DNA of 54,153 bases from an uncultured Oscillospiraceae bacterium (GTDB lineage Bacteria > Bacillota > Clostridia > Oscillospirales > Oscillospiraceae). Below, piece by piece: positions 34,332 through 42,078 of this stretch (position 1 is its first letter; the number at the start of each line of letters is the position of its first letter). The DNA lies in the NCBI GenBank assembly GCA_910579595.1, contig CAJTVM010000008.1, positions 1 through 54,153 of the forward strand, given 5' to 3'. Under the pieces are notes generated by a model. That model searched no databases. It saw only the letters and a program-made list of their open reading frames with translations, and was not told the DNA's origin. A program made the position numbers and the translations under genes.

Positions 34332-35711
34332 TTATGCCTCTTTCACCAGCGCTTCCCCGGCCAGATAGATATCCCCCGCGCCCACGGTGAGCAGCAGATC
34401 TCCCGGCTGGGCGATCTCCCGCAGCTTTTCGGTCACGTCCGCCAGGGTGGGGCAGTAGACGCTCCCCGGGATCTTCGCCGCCAGGTCGGCGGAGGAAATG
34501 CCAATATCATTGTCCTCCCGGGCTGCGAAAATTTCCGCCAGGATGGTGACGTCGGGCCGCTTGAGCACCTCCACAAAGTCGCCGAACAGCTCGTGGGTGC
34601 GGGAATAGGTGTGGGGCTGGAAGGCGCACACCACCCGTTTGTGCCCCAGCGCCGCCGCCGTGTCAAACAGGGAGGCCAGCTCGCCAGGGTGGTGGGCGTA
34701 GTCATCGCACAGCTCCGCGCCGTTGTACATCCCCTTGTATTCAAACCGCCGTCCGGGCAGGCGGAAGTCCCGCATCCCGTCCTCCACCGCTTTCCCCGGC
34801 ACGCCCAGGGCAATGGACGCGGCGGCGGCGGCAAGGGCGTTTTTCACGTTGTGCACCCCCGGCACGGACAGATCCAGGTGGGCGTACTTCTCCCCGTGAT
34901 AAATCACATCGAAGGAGCCGAAGCCGTGATCCATCGTGAGGTTCTGCGCGTGGACGTCACCCTTCTCAACGCCGAAGGTGAGCACCGGGCGCTCCTCCCC
35001 CTTCAGGGTAAACATGGTGTTTTCGTCCTCGCAGTTGGCCACAATGAGGCCGTTTTCCGGCACCTTGTCCGCAAAGGCCCGGAAGGAGCGCTCCACGTCG
35101 GCCAAATCCTTGAAGAAGTCCAGGTGGTCGGCCTCCACGTTCAAAATCACCGCCACCGTGGGGTAGAAGGACAAAAATGAATTGCAGTACTCGCAGGACT
35201 CCAGGATGATGGTGTCCCCGCGCCCCACCCGGTGGCAGGCCTCCAGCAGGGGCAGGGTCCCGCCGATCATCACGGTGGGGTCGGCCTTTGCCGCCATGAA
35301 AATGTGGGTGCACATGGAGGTGGTGGTGGTTTTCCCGTGGGTGCCCGAGATGCATAGGGCGTTCTTATAGTCCCGCATGATAGCCCCCCATGCCTGGGCC
35401 CGCTCGAACACGGGAATGCCCGCGGCCAGCGCGGCGGCAATCTCCGGGTTGCTGTCGTGGACGGCGGCGGTGCGCACCACGCAGTCCGCCCCCTCCACGT
35501 TCCCGGGCAGGTGGCCGATGACCACCTGGATGCCCAGCTTGCGCAGGTGCAAAACCGTGGCGCTTTCCTTTTGATCCGAGCCGGTGACCGTTACTCCGGC
35601 CCCGTGGAGTACCTCCGCCAGGGATGCCATGGACACCCCGCCGATGCCAACCAGATGCGCCCGCTTTCCGGGCTGTAAATAGTCGCGGATGTTCCTGTTA
35701 TCCATACTCAT
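34332..35711 (-). CDS. murC: UDP-N-acetylmuramate--L-alanine ligase
   Basis: The 459-residue cytoplasmic ligase adds L-alanine to UDP-MurNAc using ATP, the first amino acid step of peptidoglycan synthesis. The three Mur domains are visible: nucleotide-sugar binding (HLVGIGGVSMASLAEVL), the central ATPase with GTHGKTTTT (about residue 122) and the C-terminal domain containing DDYAHHPGEL (about 335) and FQPHTYSRT. Length is typical. The start is MSMDN or MDN; GGGG lies just upstream. A promoter lies about 50-80 bp ahead. Confidence 0.97.
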   Translation of the reverse strand: MSMDNRNIRDYLQPGKRAHLVGIGGVSMASLAEVLHGAGVTVTGSDQKESATVLHLRKLGIQVVIGHLPGNVEGADCVVRTAAVHDSNPEIAAALAAGIPVFERAQAWGAIMRDYKNALCISGTHGKTTTTSMCTHIFMAAKADPTVMIGGTLPLLEACHRVGRGDTIILESCEYCNSFLSFYPTVAVILNVEADHLDFFKDLADVERSFRAFADKVPENGLIVANCEDENTMFTLKGEERPVLTFGVEKGDVHAQNLTMDHGFGSFDVIYHGEKYAHLDLSVPGVHNVKNALAAAAASIALGVPGKAVEDGMRDFRLPGRRFEYKGMYNGAELCDDYAHHPGELASLFDTAAALGHKRVVCAFQPHTYSRTHELFGDFVEVLKRPDVTILAEIFAAREDNDIGISSADLAAKIPGSVYCPTLADVTEKLREIAQPGDLLLTVGAGDIYLAGEALVKEA

Positions 35712-35762
35712 TACCCCATATTAAAAATACGTCGTGACGCATTTCCTTAATTTTAGCACCTC

Positions 35763-35791
35763 ATTATACAATGGGGCGCGGGAAAATGCAA
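35763..35791 (-). promoter_or_regulatory. Promoter of murC
   Basis: TTGCAT (35791-35786) and TATAAT (35768-35763) on the minus strand, with a 17-base spacer. Confidence 0.75.
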
Positions 35792-35852
35792 CCTATAAAT
35801 CCAGTATAAGCGGGAAAAACCGGATTTAGACGGGACGGACGGGCCAACGGGC

Positions 35853-35890
35853 AAAAAAAGACCGCCCTGCGGCACTGCCGCCGGGCGGTC
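35853..35890 (-). terminator. Terminator of the PadR-HAAS operon
   Basis: On the minus strand ACCGCCCGGCGGC and GCCGCAGGGCGGT pair around AGT and are followed by CTTTTTTTGC, a strong intrinsic terminator. Confidence 0.88.
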
Positions 35891-35904
35891 CCCGTCCCTC
35901 TCTG

Positions 35905-37066
35905 TCAGCCTCCCTGACCTGTATAGAAATACACGTTCACGTCGCCCATATCATCCTCAATATCCAGCTTGTAAGGCATATTTCCTTTCTGTTCCGCCTT
36001 GGAGCCGTAGTCCCTGCCGTTCACACACACCGTGCCCATGTCCGTTTTCACCTCATAGGCACAGTCCCGCTCATAGCAGCCCATATTGGCCTCCACGGTG
36101 CCCATGCTGGTCTCCAGGTCGATGTCCACGCCGTCCTCCAGGCCCCCCATCCCTATGGTCACGTCGCCCATGTCGGATTTTAGGTCCAGCTTTTTGACCC
36201 CGGACACCTCGTAGCACTGTACATCGCCCATGTCCGTCTCCGCTGTGACCTTTTCCGCCGCCAGGTCGGAGACAAACACGTCGCCCATGTCGGACTTGGC
36301 GGTGACCCTGCCCGGGCGCGCCGTATCCGGCACCGTTATGACCACATCCATGGCCGTTTTCCCGAACACCGTTCCCAGTTCCTCGAAGGCGATATGGTGG
36401 CCGCCTTCGCTGCCGTCCCTGATCTTGAGGGTGCCGTCTTCCACCGACCAGTTCAGCCGGTAGCCCCCCAGATCGCCGCTCTGCTGGATGGCCAGGGTAT
36501 AGTCCTCCCCCCCCGGTGATGGTGATGTTCCCCAGGCTGATCTCCACGTCAACAGAGTCAAAAGCGTCCAAATTCCCGTCCTCCATGGACCAGATGCCGT
36601 CAGACATTTCTTCGCCTTCAATATACGCGACACCCGGCTCATGCGGAATGATTGGCACAGCCCAGGCATAATCTGGATCTTCCTCCACTAAGGCCTGATT
36701 CGCCGCCGAACCGCCCACAAAGCCTCCGACCACGCGGCCGATCCGGGACGCCATCATTCCCACCGATACCGCCACAATAGCCACACACGCCATTGCTCCC
36801 GCCAGTACGAAGGGCCACACCTTTGTCTTTTTCCGCGGGGGCGTCCAGGAATTGGCCGCTTCCTGGGTGACATAGCCGCCCTCCACCGCCAAGCGGCAGG
36901 ACAGCGCCCAGGGATCGCCCAGCTCGGCGATGACGTCCCCCTCCTTGCCGGGGCCGGCCTCCTCGAAATATTCCGCGTAGTAGCGCAGGATGTCCTGCCG
37001 CTCCCGCTCGGGGACCCAGCGGGCCAGCCCCTCCGCCAGCTCAGCCAAATAGGTGATCTTGTCCAT
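35905..37066 (-). CDS. HAAS/DUF1700-DUF4097 membrane protein, frameshifted at a G8 tract
   Basis: The N-terminal frame gives a HAAS-type helical domain (MDKITYLAELAEGLARWVPE onward), one membrane helix (about residues 83-108), and the start of a beta-helix region ending VEISLGNITITGG. The next frame continues EDYTLAIQQSGDLGGYRL and runs through five or six SDMGDV-type beta-strand repeats of DUF4097. Eight consecutive C on the plus strand (36507-36514) sit exactly at the break; removing one base restores a continuous protein of about 386 residues. The start at 37066 has AAAGGAGG six bases upstream. HAAS proteins are typical partners of PadR regulators, here encoded by the overlapping upstream gene. 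The break is a sequencing error, a phase-variable site or a mutation. Confidence 0.75.
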
Positions 37067-37376
37067 GACCATCCTCCTTTAAAATCCAGTCCACGCCACT
37101 GCGGAATTTCAGCCATTCCTGCCGCAGTTCCTTCAAATATCCCTGCCCGGGGGGCGTAATGGCGTAATACCGCCGGTTGCGTCCCTGGTAGGGCCTGTCG
37201 TACACGGTGAGCAGCTGCTCCTTTTGCAGCCGCCGGAGCACCGGATACAGGGTGGATTCCGAGATATCCAGCCGCTCCTTCACCTGCTGGGTGAGGACAT
37301 AGCCGTAGGCATCCCCCCGGGACAGCACCGCCAGCACACATCCATCCAATAATTGCGGGCCCATTGCAAAAGCCAT
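37041..37376 (-). CDS. PadR-family transcriptional regulator
   Basis: The 111-residue protein has the PadR winged helix with GDAYGYVLTQQVKERLDISE and STLYPVLRRLQKEQLLTVYD, then the wing RNRRYYAITPPGQGYL. It is a typical short PadR repressor. AAGGAGGGG precedes the start. Its 3' end overlaps the HAAS gene by about 26 bp, a standard coupling. A long leader holds two tandem repeats, and a perfect inverted repeat spans the -10 region, suggesting autoregulation. Confidence 0.93.
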   Translation of the reverse strand: MAFAMGPQLLDGCVLAVLSRGDAYGYVLTQQVKERLDISESTLYPVLRRLQKEQLLTVYDRPYQGRNRRYYAITPPGQGYLKELRQEWLKFRSGVDWILKEDGHGQDHLFG

Positions 37377-37393
37377 ATCACCCCTCCTTATCG

Positions 37394-37613
37394 TCGTCGC
37401 AAAGTCCGCTCAACTGCGTTTCCGCCTTCGGCGAAAACTTCGTCCGCTCCCTTGCTCCTCCTCTCCCCACAAAGCTGCAGACCGGCTTTGCGGGGACCCC
37501 GTTTCTCGTCGCAAAGTCCGCTCAACTGCGTTTCCGCCTTCGGCGAAAACTTCGTCCGCTCCCTTGCTCCTCCTCTCCCCACAAAGCTGCGGACCGGCTT
37601 TGCGGGGAACGGT
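37394..37613 (-). repeat. Two tandem 112-bp repeats in the PadR leader
   Basis: TCGTCGCAAAGTCCGCTCAA begins a unit at 37394 and again at 37506. The copies are nearly identical, with one base difference seen in the CTGCAGACC/CTGCGGACC segment. They lie between the PadR promoter and start codon, so they are transcribed as 5' leader. They belong to a different family from the stop-abutting repeats. Confidence 0.85.
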
Positions 37614-37625
37614 TCCTTTATGGGC

Positions 37626-37658
37626 AATATTATACATTGTATAATATTGGCCTGTCAA
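37626..37658 (-). promoter_or_regulatory. PadR promoter with overlapping operator
   Basis: On the minus strand TTGACA (37658-37653) is followed after 18 bases by TATAAT (37634-37629). AATATTATACA and TGTATAATATT form a perfect 11-bp inverted repeat around one T (37626-37648), covering the -10 box. This fits a PadR-type dimer site. Confidence 0.75.
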
Positions 37659-37725
37659 TATGACAAGGGGCATTTTTAAAAATTCTTAAAAAGGAGCGCC
37701 CCTGTAAAGGAGCGCCCTTGCACCG

Positions 37726-38748
37726 TCAGTTCATTTGATTCCTTCTGCCAATGTTCATGGTGCCGTCCTGCATATCGCTCACCCACTCCAGGCTGCGCCC
37801 GGTGCCGTGGGCCACGCAGGAAATGGCGTCGTCGGCCACATAGGTCTCGATGCCCGTGTGGGACTCAATGAGCTTGTCAAAGCCCCACACCAGCGAGCCG
37901 CCGCCGGTCATAATGATGCCGTTGCTGGAGATATCGGCCACCAGCTCGGGGGGGGTGCGCTCCAGCACGCCGTGGACGGCCTCCAGGATGCGAGAGCAGG
38001 GCTCCTCGAACGCCTCGATCATCTCGCTGGAGGTGACAGAGAACACCCGGGGCAGTCCGGTCATGAGGCAGCGGCCCTTGACCTCCATGGAGATCTCCTC
38101 CGGCCGGGGGAATACGCAGCCAATGGTCATTTTCAGCTCCTCCGCCGTGCGGTCGCCGATGAGCACGTTGTGCCGCTTGCGGATGTATTTCACCACCGCC
38201 TCGCTGAAGGCGTCCCCCGCCACCTTGATGGAGGCGGATTCCACAATCCCGGACAGGGAGATCACGGCGATATCGGCGGTGCCGCCGCCGATGTCCACCA
38301 CCATATGGCCGTCGGGCTGGGTGATATCCACCCCCGCGCCAATGGCGGCGGCCAGAGGCTCCTCAATGAGGTACACCCGCCGGGCGCCCGCCTGGATGCC
38401 CGCGTCGATCACGGCGCGCTCCTCCACCTCGGTGATGCCGGAGGGCACACAGATCACCACACGGGGCTTGAACAGATGGACAGGGGCTACCTTGCGGATG
38501 AACTCCCGGAGCATCCGCTCGGTCATATCGTAATCGGAGATTACGCCGTCCCTCAGGGGACGGATGGCGACAATATTGCCGGGGGTCTTGCCCAGCATCT
38601 GCTGGGCCTCGGTGCCCACCTTCAGCAGCTTGCCGGTGTTTTTGTCCAGCGCCACCACCGACGGCTCCCGGAGCACAATGCCCTTGTCCTTGATAAAAAC
38701 CAGCACGCTGGCGGTGCCCAAATCAATCCCGATATCTCTTGCAAACAT
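37726..38748 (-). CDS. mreB: Rod-shape-determining protein MreB/Mbl
   Basis: The 340-residue actin homolog polymerises on the membrane and guides lateral wall synthesis. MreB signatures are IGIDLGTASVLVF (phosphate 1), VVICVPSGITEVEERAV, LIEEPLAAAIGAG and VVDIGGGTADIAV (phosphate 2), and IIMTGGGSLVWGFD (adenosine motif). The start at 38748 has CAGGAGTG upstream; a longer frame was rejected. Length is normal. mreC and mreD are not adjacent, so it may be an Mbl or MreBH type paralog. Confidence 0.95.
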   Translation of the reverse strand: MFARDIGIDLGTASVLVFIKDKGIVLREPSVVALDKNTGKLLKVGTEAQQMLGKTPGNIVAIRPLRDGVISDYDMTERMLREFIRKVAPVHLFKPRVVICVPSGITEVEERAVIDAGIQAGARRVYLIEEPLAAAIGAGVDITQPDGHMVVDIGGGTADIAVISLSGIVESASIKVAGDAFSEAVVKYIRKRHNVLIGDRTAEELKMTIGCVFPRPEEISMEVKGRCLMTGLPRVFSVTSSEMIEAFEEPCSRILEAVHGVLERTPPELVADISSNGIIMTGGGSLVWGFDKLIESHTGIETYVADDAISCVAHGTGRSLEWVSDMQDGTMNIGRRNQMN

Positions 38749-38857
38749 AGTTTTCACTCCTGTTGTAAATCTATAAGATGCGCCTGGAGCTCTGCCCAAA
38801 AGCGCCTTGGATCACCATGGATATTCGGTCTAAGCCCTTCTCTGGGTATCACATCTT

Positions 38858-38886
38858 ATGATACTAAACTATTTCCCATTTTGCAA
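38858..38886 (-). promoter_or_regulatory. Promoter of mreB
   Basis: TTGCAA (38886-38881) and TATCAT (38863-38858) on the minus strand, 17 bases apart, about 110 bp upstream of the start codon. Confidence 0.6.
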
Positions 38887-38999
38887 GACTTTTTCGCCGC
38901 CGCGCCCTTTAATTTTTCGTAAATGTTGGTACTGCCCTTTTCAACATCATGCCCAAAATGGACCCAGCAAAACCGCCCTCTGGCTGTGTGGGGGGAGGA

Positions 39000-39052
39000 C
39001 TTTGCCCCGATGTTGTCGCGCTGCGCCTGTTCGCGACGGCTCCGCGCTTCTA
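39000..39052. repeat. Fragment of the stop-abutting repeat family
   Basis: GTTGTCGCGCTGCGCCTGTT and CGACGGCTCCGCGCTTCT are the two ends of the family joined with the middle deleted. A similar short form occurs at 39446-39477. Confidence 0.6.
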
Positions 39053-39059
39053 AACGACA

Positions 39060-39354
39060 CCAAGCCCCCAGCCGTCCTACATCCGCGGCTGGGGGCTTAC
39101 TTCTGACTTGAATTGTCCAAGGGCCTGTACCTCGCTTTCTTCCGCCTTGCGGACGTTCTGTGTTGGGGCTGCGCCTGAAACTGATGTCTCCCTGTTTCCT
39201 CAAACAATGGCAGGCTTCAGACTGAATCTGGCTTCCGTCGCTTTCACAAGCGTGTTTGGAACGAGCCGAGGCTTCGTTTCACTTTGCGTTCCCCAATCAC
39301 GAAAAGAGGTGGTGCGTTCTACATTAGTACATTGGACTCACCTTTTTCCTTTCT
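39060..39354 (-). ncRNA. Structured non-coding RNA of unidentified family, about 290 nt
   Basis: A perfect promoter on the minus strand and a 13-bp intrinsic-type hairpin (39062-39098) bound a stretch with no plausible reading frame. The ends pair: GTCCAATGTAC (39337-39327) with GTACA and TTGGAC (39130-39115), interrupted by a GGCCC bulge. Internal helices include GGAACG/CGTTCC, TTGGGG/CCCCAA over a long distance, GCCTG/CAGGC, TGTTT-GAGG-AAACA and CCGC-AA-GGCGG, giving a multibranched fold. It lacks SRP, RNase P and tmRNA hallmarks, and its branching argues against 6S RNA. Membership of a known orphan family such as the raiA motif is possible but not something I can confirm by eye. Confidence 0.75.
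39062..39098 (-). terminator. Terminator of the structured RNA
   Basis: AAGCCCCCAGCCG and CGGCTGGGGGCTT pair perfectly with an 11-base loop. The T-tract is weak (TTGGTGTCGTTT). Confidence 0.75.
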
Positions 39355-39360
39355 GTCTGT

Positions 39361-39389
39361 ATTATACGATAAAGCCTCAGGTTTGTCAA
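39361..39389 (-). promoter_or_regulatory. Consensus promoter of the structured RNA
   Basis: TTGACA (39389-39384) and TATAAT (39366-39361) on the minus strand, spacer 17 bases. No ribosome site or start codon with a sensible frame follows. Confidence 0.9.
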
Positions 39390-39475
39390 CCCCTTTTTGT
39401 GAAATTTTCAAAAAATTTGCCGGCCCCGCACCCACGGGACCGGCGTTGTCGCGCTGCTCATGACGGCCCCGCGCT

Positions 39476-39612
39476 TCTGATCACGCTGCGAAGCGGCCAG
39501 CGCGCTCGGACGCTTTCCCTACGCCTCGGCCTGGTCTGCGGGCGGCTGCGCCACCCTCCGCTCGGCCTCGCTTCGGTCCAAGCTTCCTCGCTGTCCGCTT
39601 CTCCGCGCTTCT
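39476..39612 (-). repeat. Stop-abutting repeat, copy after the last tail gene
   Basis: The unit runs from TCACGCTGCGAAGCGGCCAG to TCCGCTTCTCCGCGCTTCTC, ending four bases from the stop codon of the tail gene. Its centre differs from the 24.7-kb copies but both ends and the TCCAAGC segment match. Confidence 0.75.
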
Positions 39613-39615
39613 CGC

Positions 39616-40206
39616 TCACTCCGGGTAGTCCAGGTTTCCGTCGTTCTCGATGGCCAGGCCGTACCAGCTCAGCCCCGAGGCCGCGGCGTCCCCGAATGTG
39701 GGATGCCACCCGGCCACCATCCCCCAGGTGTTGTACCAGAACACGTACGTCACATCCACATGGCTGGGCAGAATCTCCTCGATGATGACCCGCAGGCGGT
39801 CAAACCCCTCGGGAATACCCGCCACATCGGGGAAGTACACCTTCACATACCCAGGCTGGCCGGTCTCCTCCGCCCTGGCGTTGAGTCCGCAGCCCCGCAG
39901 GGTGTCGTTGATAGCCTCCGGGGTGAAGCTGTCCCCGCCGATGCGCAGCAGCGCCGCCAGCGCCGCACGGCGCTCCCGCACTGTGTGGCACACCGGGCGG
40001 TAGGGCAGCAGCGCCTCGATGCGCTCCAGCCCGAACCCTTGGGCGGTGGTCAGATTCATCTCCCGGGCGGTGTCGTCCAGCTCCGCCAGCCTGCCGTCCA
40101 GCGACCCGCCGTAGGCAGCCAGTTCCCCCCGGTTGATGGCGCCGGGGCGCAGATCATAAACCCCCAGCGGCTTCAGCAGGGAGACCAGATATTCCTCAAA
40201 CTTCAC
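39616..40206 (-). CDS. Phage baseplate/tail protein, XkdU/YmfQ-like (gpI-type)
   Basis: The 196-residue protein matches the YmfQ/XkdU group that joins baseplate and tail fibre in contractile phage tails: an N-terminal EYLVSLLKPLGVYDLRPGAI, then LTTAQGFGLERIEALLPYRP. The C-terminal extension (WYNTWGMVAGWHPTFGDAAA onward) is tryptophan-rich and specific. It is the last gene of the virion cluster. In PBSX the next genes are tail fibre and lysis genes; here none follows. Confidence 0.85.
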   Translation of the reverse strand: MKFEEYLVSLLKPLGVYDLRPGAINRGELAAYGGSLDGRLAELDDTAREMNLTTAQGFGLERIEALLPYRPVCHTVRERRAALAALLRIGGDSFTPEAINDTLRGCGLNARAEETGQPGYVKVYFPDVAGIPEGFDRLRVIIEEILPSHVDVTYVFWYNTWGMVAGWHPTFGDAAASGLSWYGLAIENDGNLDYPE

Positions 40207-40210
40207 CCGC

Positions 40211-41272
40211 CTATGCCCCCTGTCCGTTCACAATGCGCAGATCCCCCAGCACCGGCAGGATCACGCCGTCCAGCGGCAGATCGGCCTCCGGCCGGACAAA
40301 GGCGCAGTTTGCCACCCCGTCCACACCGAATACCAGGCTGGTGAGCTGGGCGCGCAGCAGCGGCTGGCCCAGCCGCTCCCCGTTGAACCAGCCCCGCAGC
40401 GTCTGCTCCACCGCCTGGGACACCTGGTCAAACGTCCAGTCCTCCTTGGCCCACAGCTTCAGCTCCAGATCCACCGTCTCCACTGCGGGAGCGTACACCT
40501 TCACATCGCAGGCAATCTCCCGCACCCGGTCGAAGTACCCCTGGATCTCGCGGATCAGCGCCTCGCTGGGGATGCCGCCCTGAGCGGCGGGTACGACGTC
40601 CACCGTACCCACACCCCGGTTCTTGGGCAGTACCATCACCGCCGCCACCTCGTCGAAGGACATGGCCGCCTGCCAGTAGAAGGCGTTGTTGGCCCCGTTG
40701 GCCAGCCGATGGTAGGTGGCCAGCACCCGCTCCCGCAGCTCATTGTCCCCCTCCTCGTCCAGTCCGTTGGACAGCGGCGCGGGGTTGGAGCAGGCCACAA
40801 TCCGCATAGGCGGCAGGGACATATACACAATGGTTCCCGCACCCACGTTGCCCGCCGCCCCGGCCTCACCGGCAATCACGGGCACCTCGGCATAAGGCTC
40901 CCCCGGTTCCACCGCCGCCGACTCGGTGGTGAAAAATCGCATCCCTGCGGCGGTCATGCACACCGTATTGATCGGAATTTCAATTGCCGGCTCCTGGGGC
41001 TGATCCACGTAAAAACGCACCGTCCCCGTGGCCTTGGCCGCCTGCCGGCGGGCGACGTTGCGCAGCTGCGCGTGCTTGTCCAGATCCTCCCCCCGGGCCG
41101 TCTGGGGGAAGCACTGCCGCCGCGTCCACTCCCCCTGGACATACAGGCTGTAGATCTGGGCGGCTACGGCGTAAAACCGCACCGCCAATTCGCTGCTGCT
41201 CCCGGCGGTTTTTCCGGTCTGGGCCTGGAATTCCGCCGCCAGCCCCGCGTAAATTTCCTCTAAGGTAATCAA
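40211..41272 (-). CDS. Baseplate J-like protein (XkdT)
   Basis: The 353-residue protein is a baseplate J/gp47 homolog, a wedge component of contractile tails. Family features are the N-terminal LEEIYAGLAAEFQAQTGKTA, TARGEDLDKHAQLRNVARRQ (about 70-90), and the Ig-like then C-terminal domain with DGVANCAFVRPEADLPLDGV. The length matches XkdT. It precedes the YmfQ-like gene by four bases, as in PBSX. Confidence 0.92.
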   Translation of the reverse strand: MITLEEIYAGLAAEFQAQTGKTAGSSSELAVRFYAVAAQIYSLYVQGEWTRRQCFPQTARGEDLDKHAQLRNVARRQAAKATGTVRFYVDQPQEPAIEIPINTVCMTAAGMRFFTTESAAVEPGEPYAEVPVIAGEAGAAGNVGAGTIVYMSLPPMRIVACSNPAPLSNGLDEEGDNELRERVLATYHRLANGANNAFYWQAAMSFDEVAAVMVLPKNRGVGTVDVVPAAQGGIPSEALIREIQGYFDRVREIACDVKVYAPAVETVDLELKLWAKEDWTFDQVSQAVEQTLRGWFNGERLGQPLLRAQLTSLVFGVDGVANCAFVRPEADLPLDGVILPVLGDLRIVNGQGA

Positions 41273-41276
41273 GCTC

Positions 41277-41627
41277 TCATCCCTCCAACTGGGCCGTCAC
41301 GGAAAGCCGGGCGCCCTGCCACAGCAGACCCACATTCACCCACAGCGCGTCGTCCTCCCGCCGCACCTCCGCGCCGGTCACCACCACATCGTCCAGCTCC
41401 TCCAGCGCCTCCACTGCAAATTGCAGCGCCATGCTCTCCCACTCCGACGGCCTGGCCCGCCGCAGCAGATACATCCGGCTGCCCAGCTGCGGCAGGAAGG
41501 GGAAGCTCTCCCGCCGTGCGGTGAGGCGGAACAGCACCTCGGCCAGCAGCTCGTCCCCATCCTGCACCACACTCACGCCGCCGTTTCCGTCGGCCACATA
41601 ATCTCTGCCCTTCAAAAGCAGGCCCAT
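41277..41627 (-). CDS. Baseplate gp25-like protein (XkdS, DUF2634)
   Basis: The 116-residue protein sits where XkdS/gp25 is expected. It contains VLFRLTARRESFPFLPQLGS and the ARP segment typical of the gp25/W group, which nucleates sheath assembly on the baseplate. The start at 41627 was chosen because GGGAGG, overlapping the previous gene's end, lies just upstream. Four bases separate it from the J-like gene. Confidence 0.85.
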   Translation of the reverse strand: MGLLLKGRDYVADGNGGVSVVQDGDELLAEVLFRLTARRESFPFLPQLGSRMYLLRRARPSEWESMALQFAVEALEELDDVVVTGAEVRREDDALWVNVGLLWQGARLSVTAQLEG

Positions 41628-41631
41628 TCCA

Positions 41632-42048
41632 TCAGCCTCCCACCAACATTGCCAAAATCCGCGCAATCAAATCCTCTAACCGTTCGCCATTGACGTAAAC
41701 CGTGCCGTTCAGGTTCACCCGCCCCCCCTGTACCGTGGCGGCACCCTGGGCGGAGACACCCACCTGGTTCCCGCTTAATGTCAGGGCTTTTGCCTCGACG
41801 TCCACCGCGTCGGGCCGCGGGGTCCCCTGCCGGACGCCAACAATGGCGGGGATCTCCCCCTGTCCCCGAATCACCAGCACCCGCTGATCCGCCTGGGGCG
41901 TCCAGCGGTAGCCCGCCGGGGCATATACCTCCAGCCCCCGGCGCTCACTTTCCAGCAGCACCGCCGTCCCGCCTTCGCTCATCGTGACGATGCCGGTCTG
42001 CCCCTCGCCCCATTCAACAGGCCGCTTCTGCTGTCCGCTCAGCCACAT
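41632..42048 (-). CDS. Baseplate spike-like protein (gpV/XkdR-like position)
   Basis: The 138-residue protein has an OB-fold-like N-terminal part (QTGIVTMSEGGTAVLLESER then YAPAGYRWTPQADQRVLVIR) followed by a short beta-helical stretch (AKALTLSGNQVGVSAQGAAT then GRVNLNGTVYVNGERLEDLI). This resembles small baseplate V/spike proteins that puncture the target envelope. Position between the late-control-D-like and gp25-like genes supports the call. It is much shorter than spikes with enzymatic domains. Confidence 0.7.
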   Translation of the reverse strand: MWLSGQQKRPVEWGEGQTGIVTMSEGGTAVLLESERRGLEVYAPAGYRWTPQADQRVLVIRGQGEIPAIVGVRQGTPRPDAVDVEAKALTLSGNQVGVSAQGAATVQGGRVNLNGTVYVNGERLEDLIARILAMLVGG

Positions 42049-42078
42049 AAATAAAAAACCTCCTGCTCCGCGCTTCTT

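Noticed and set aside
39060..39354. Structured RNA as SRP RNA, RNase P RNA or tmRNA
   Set aside because: It lacks the SRP GGAA tetraloop context, the RNase P conserved core and the tmRNA tRNA-like ends with a tag frame.
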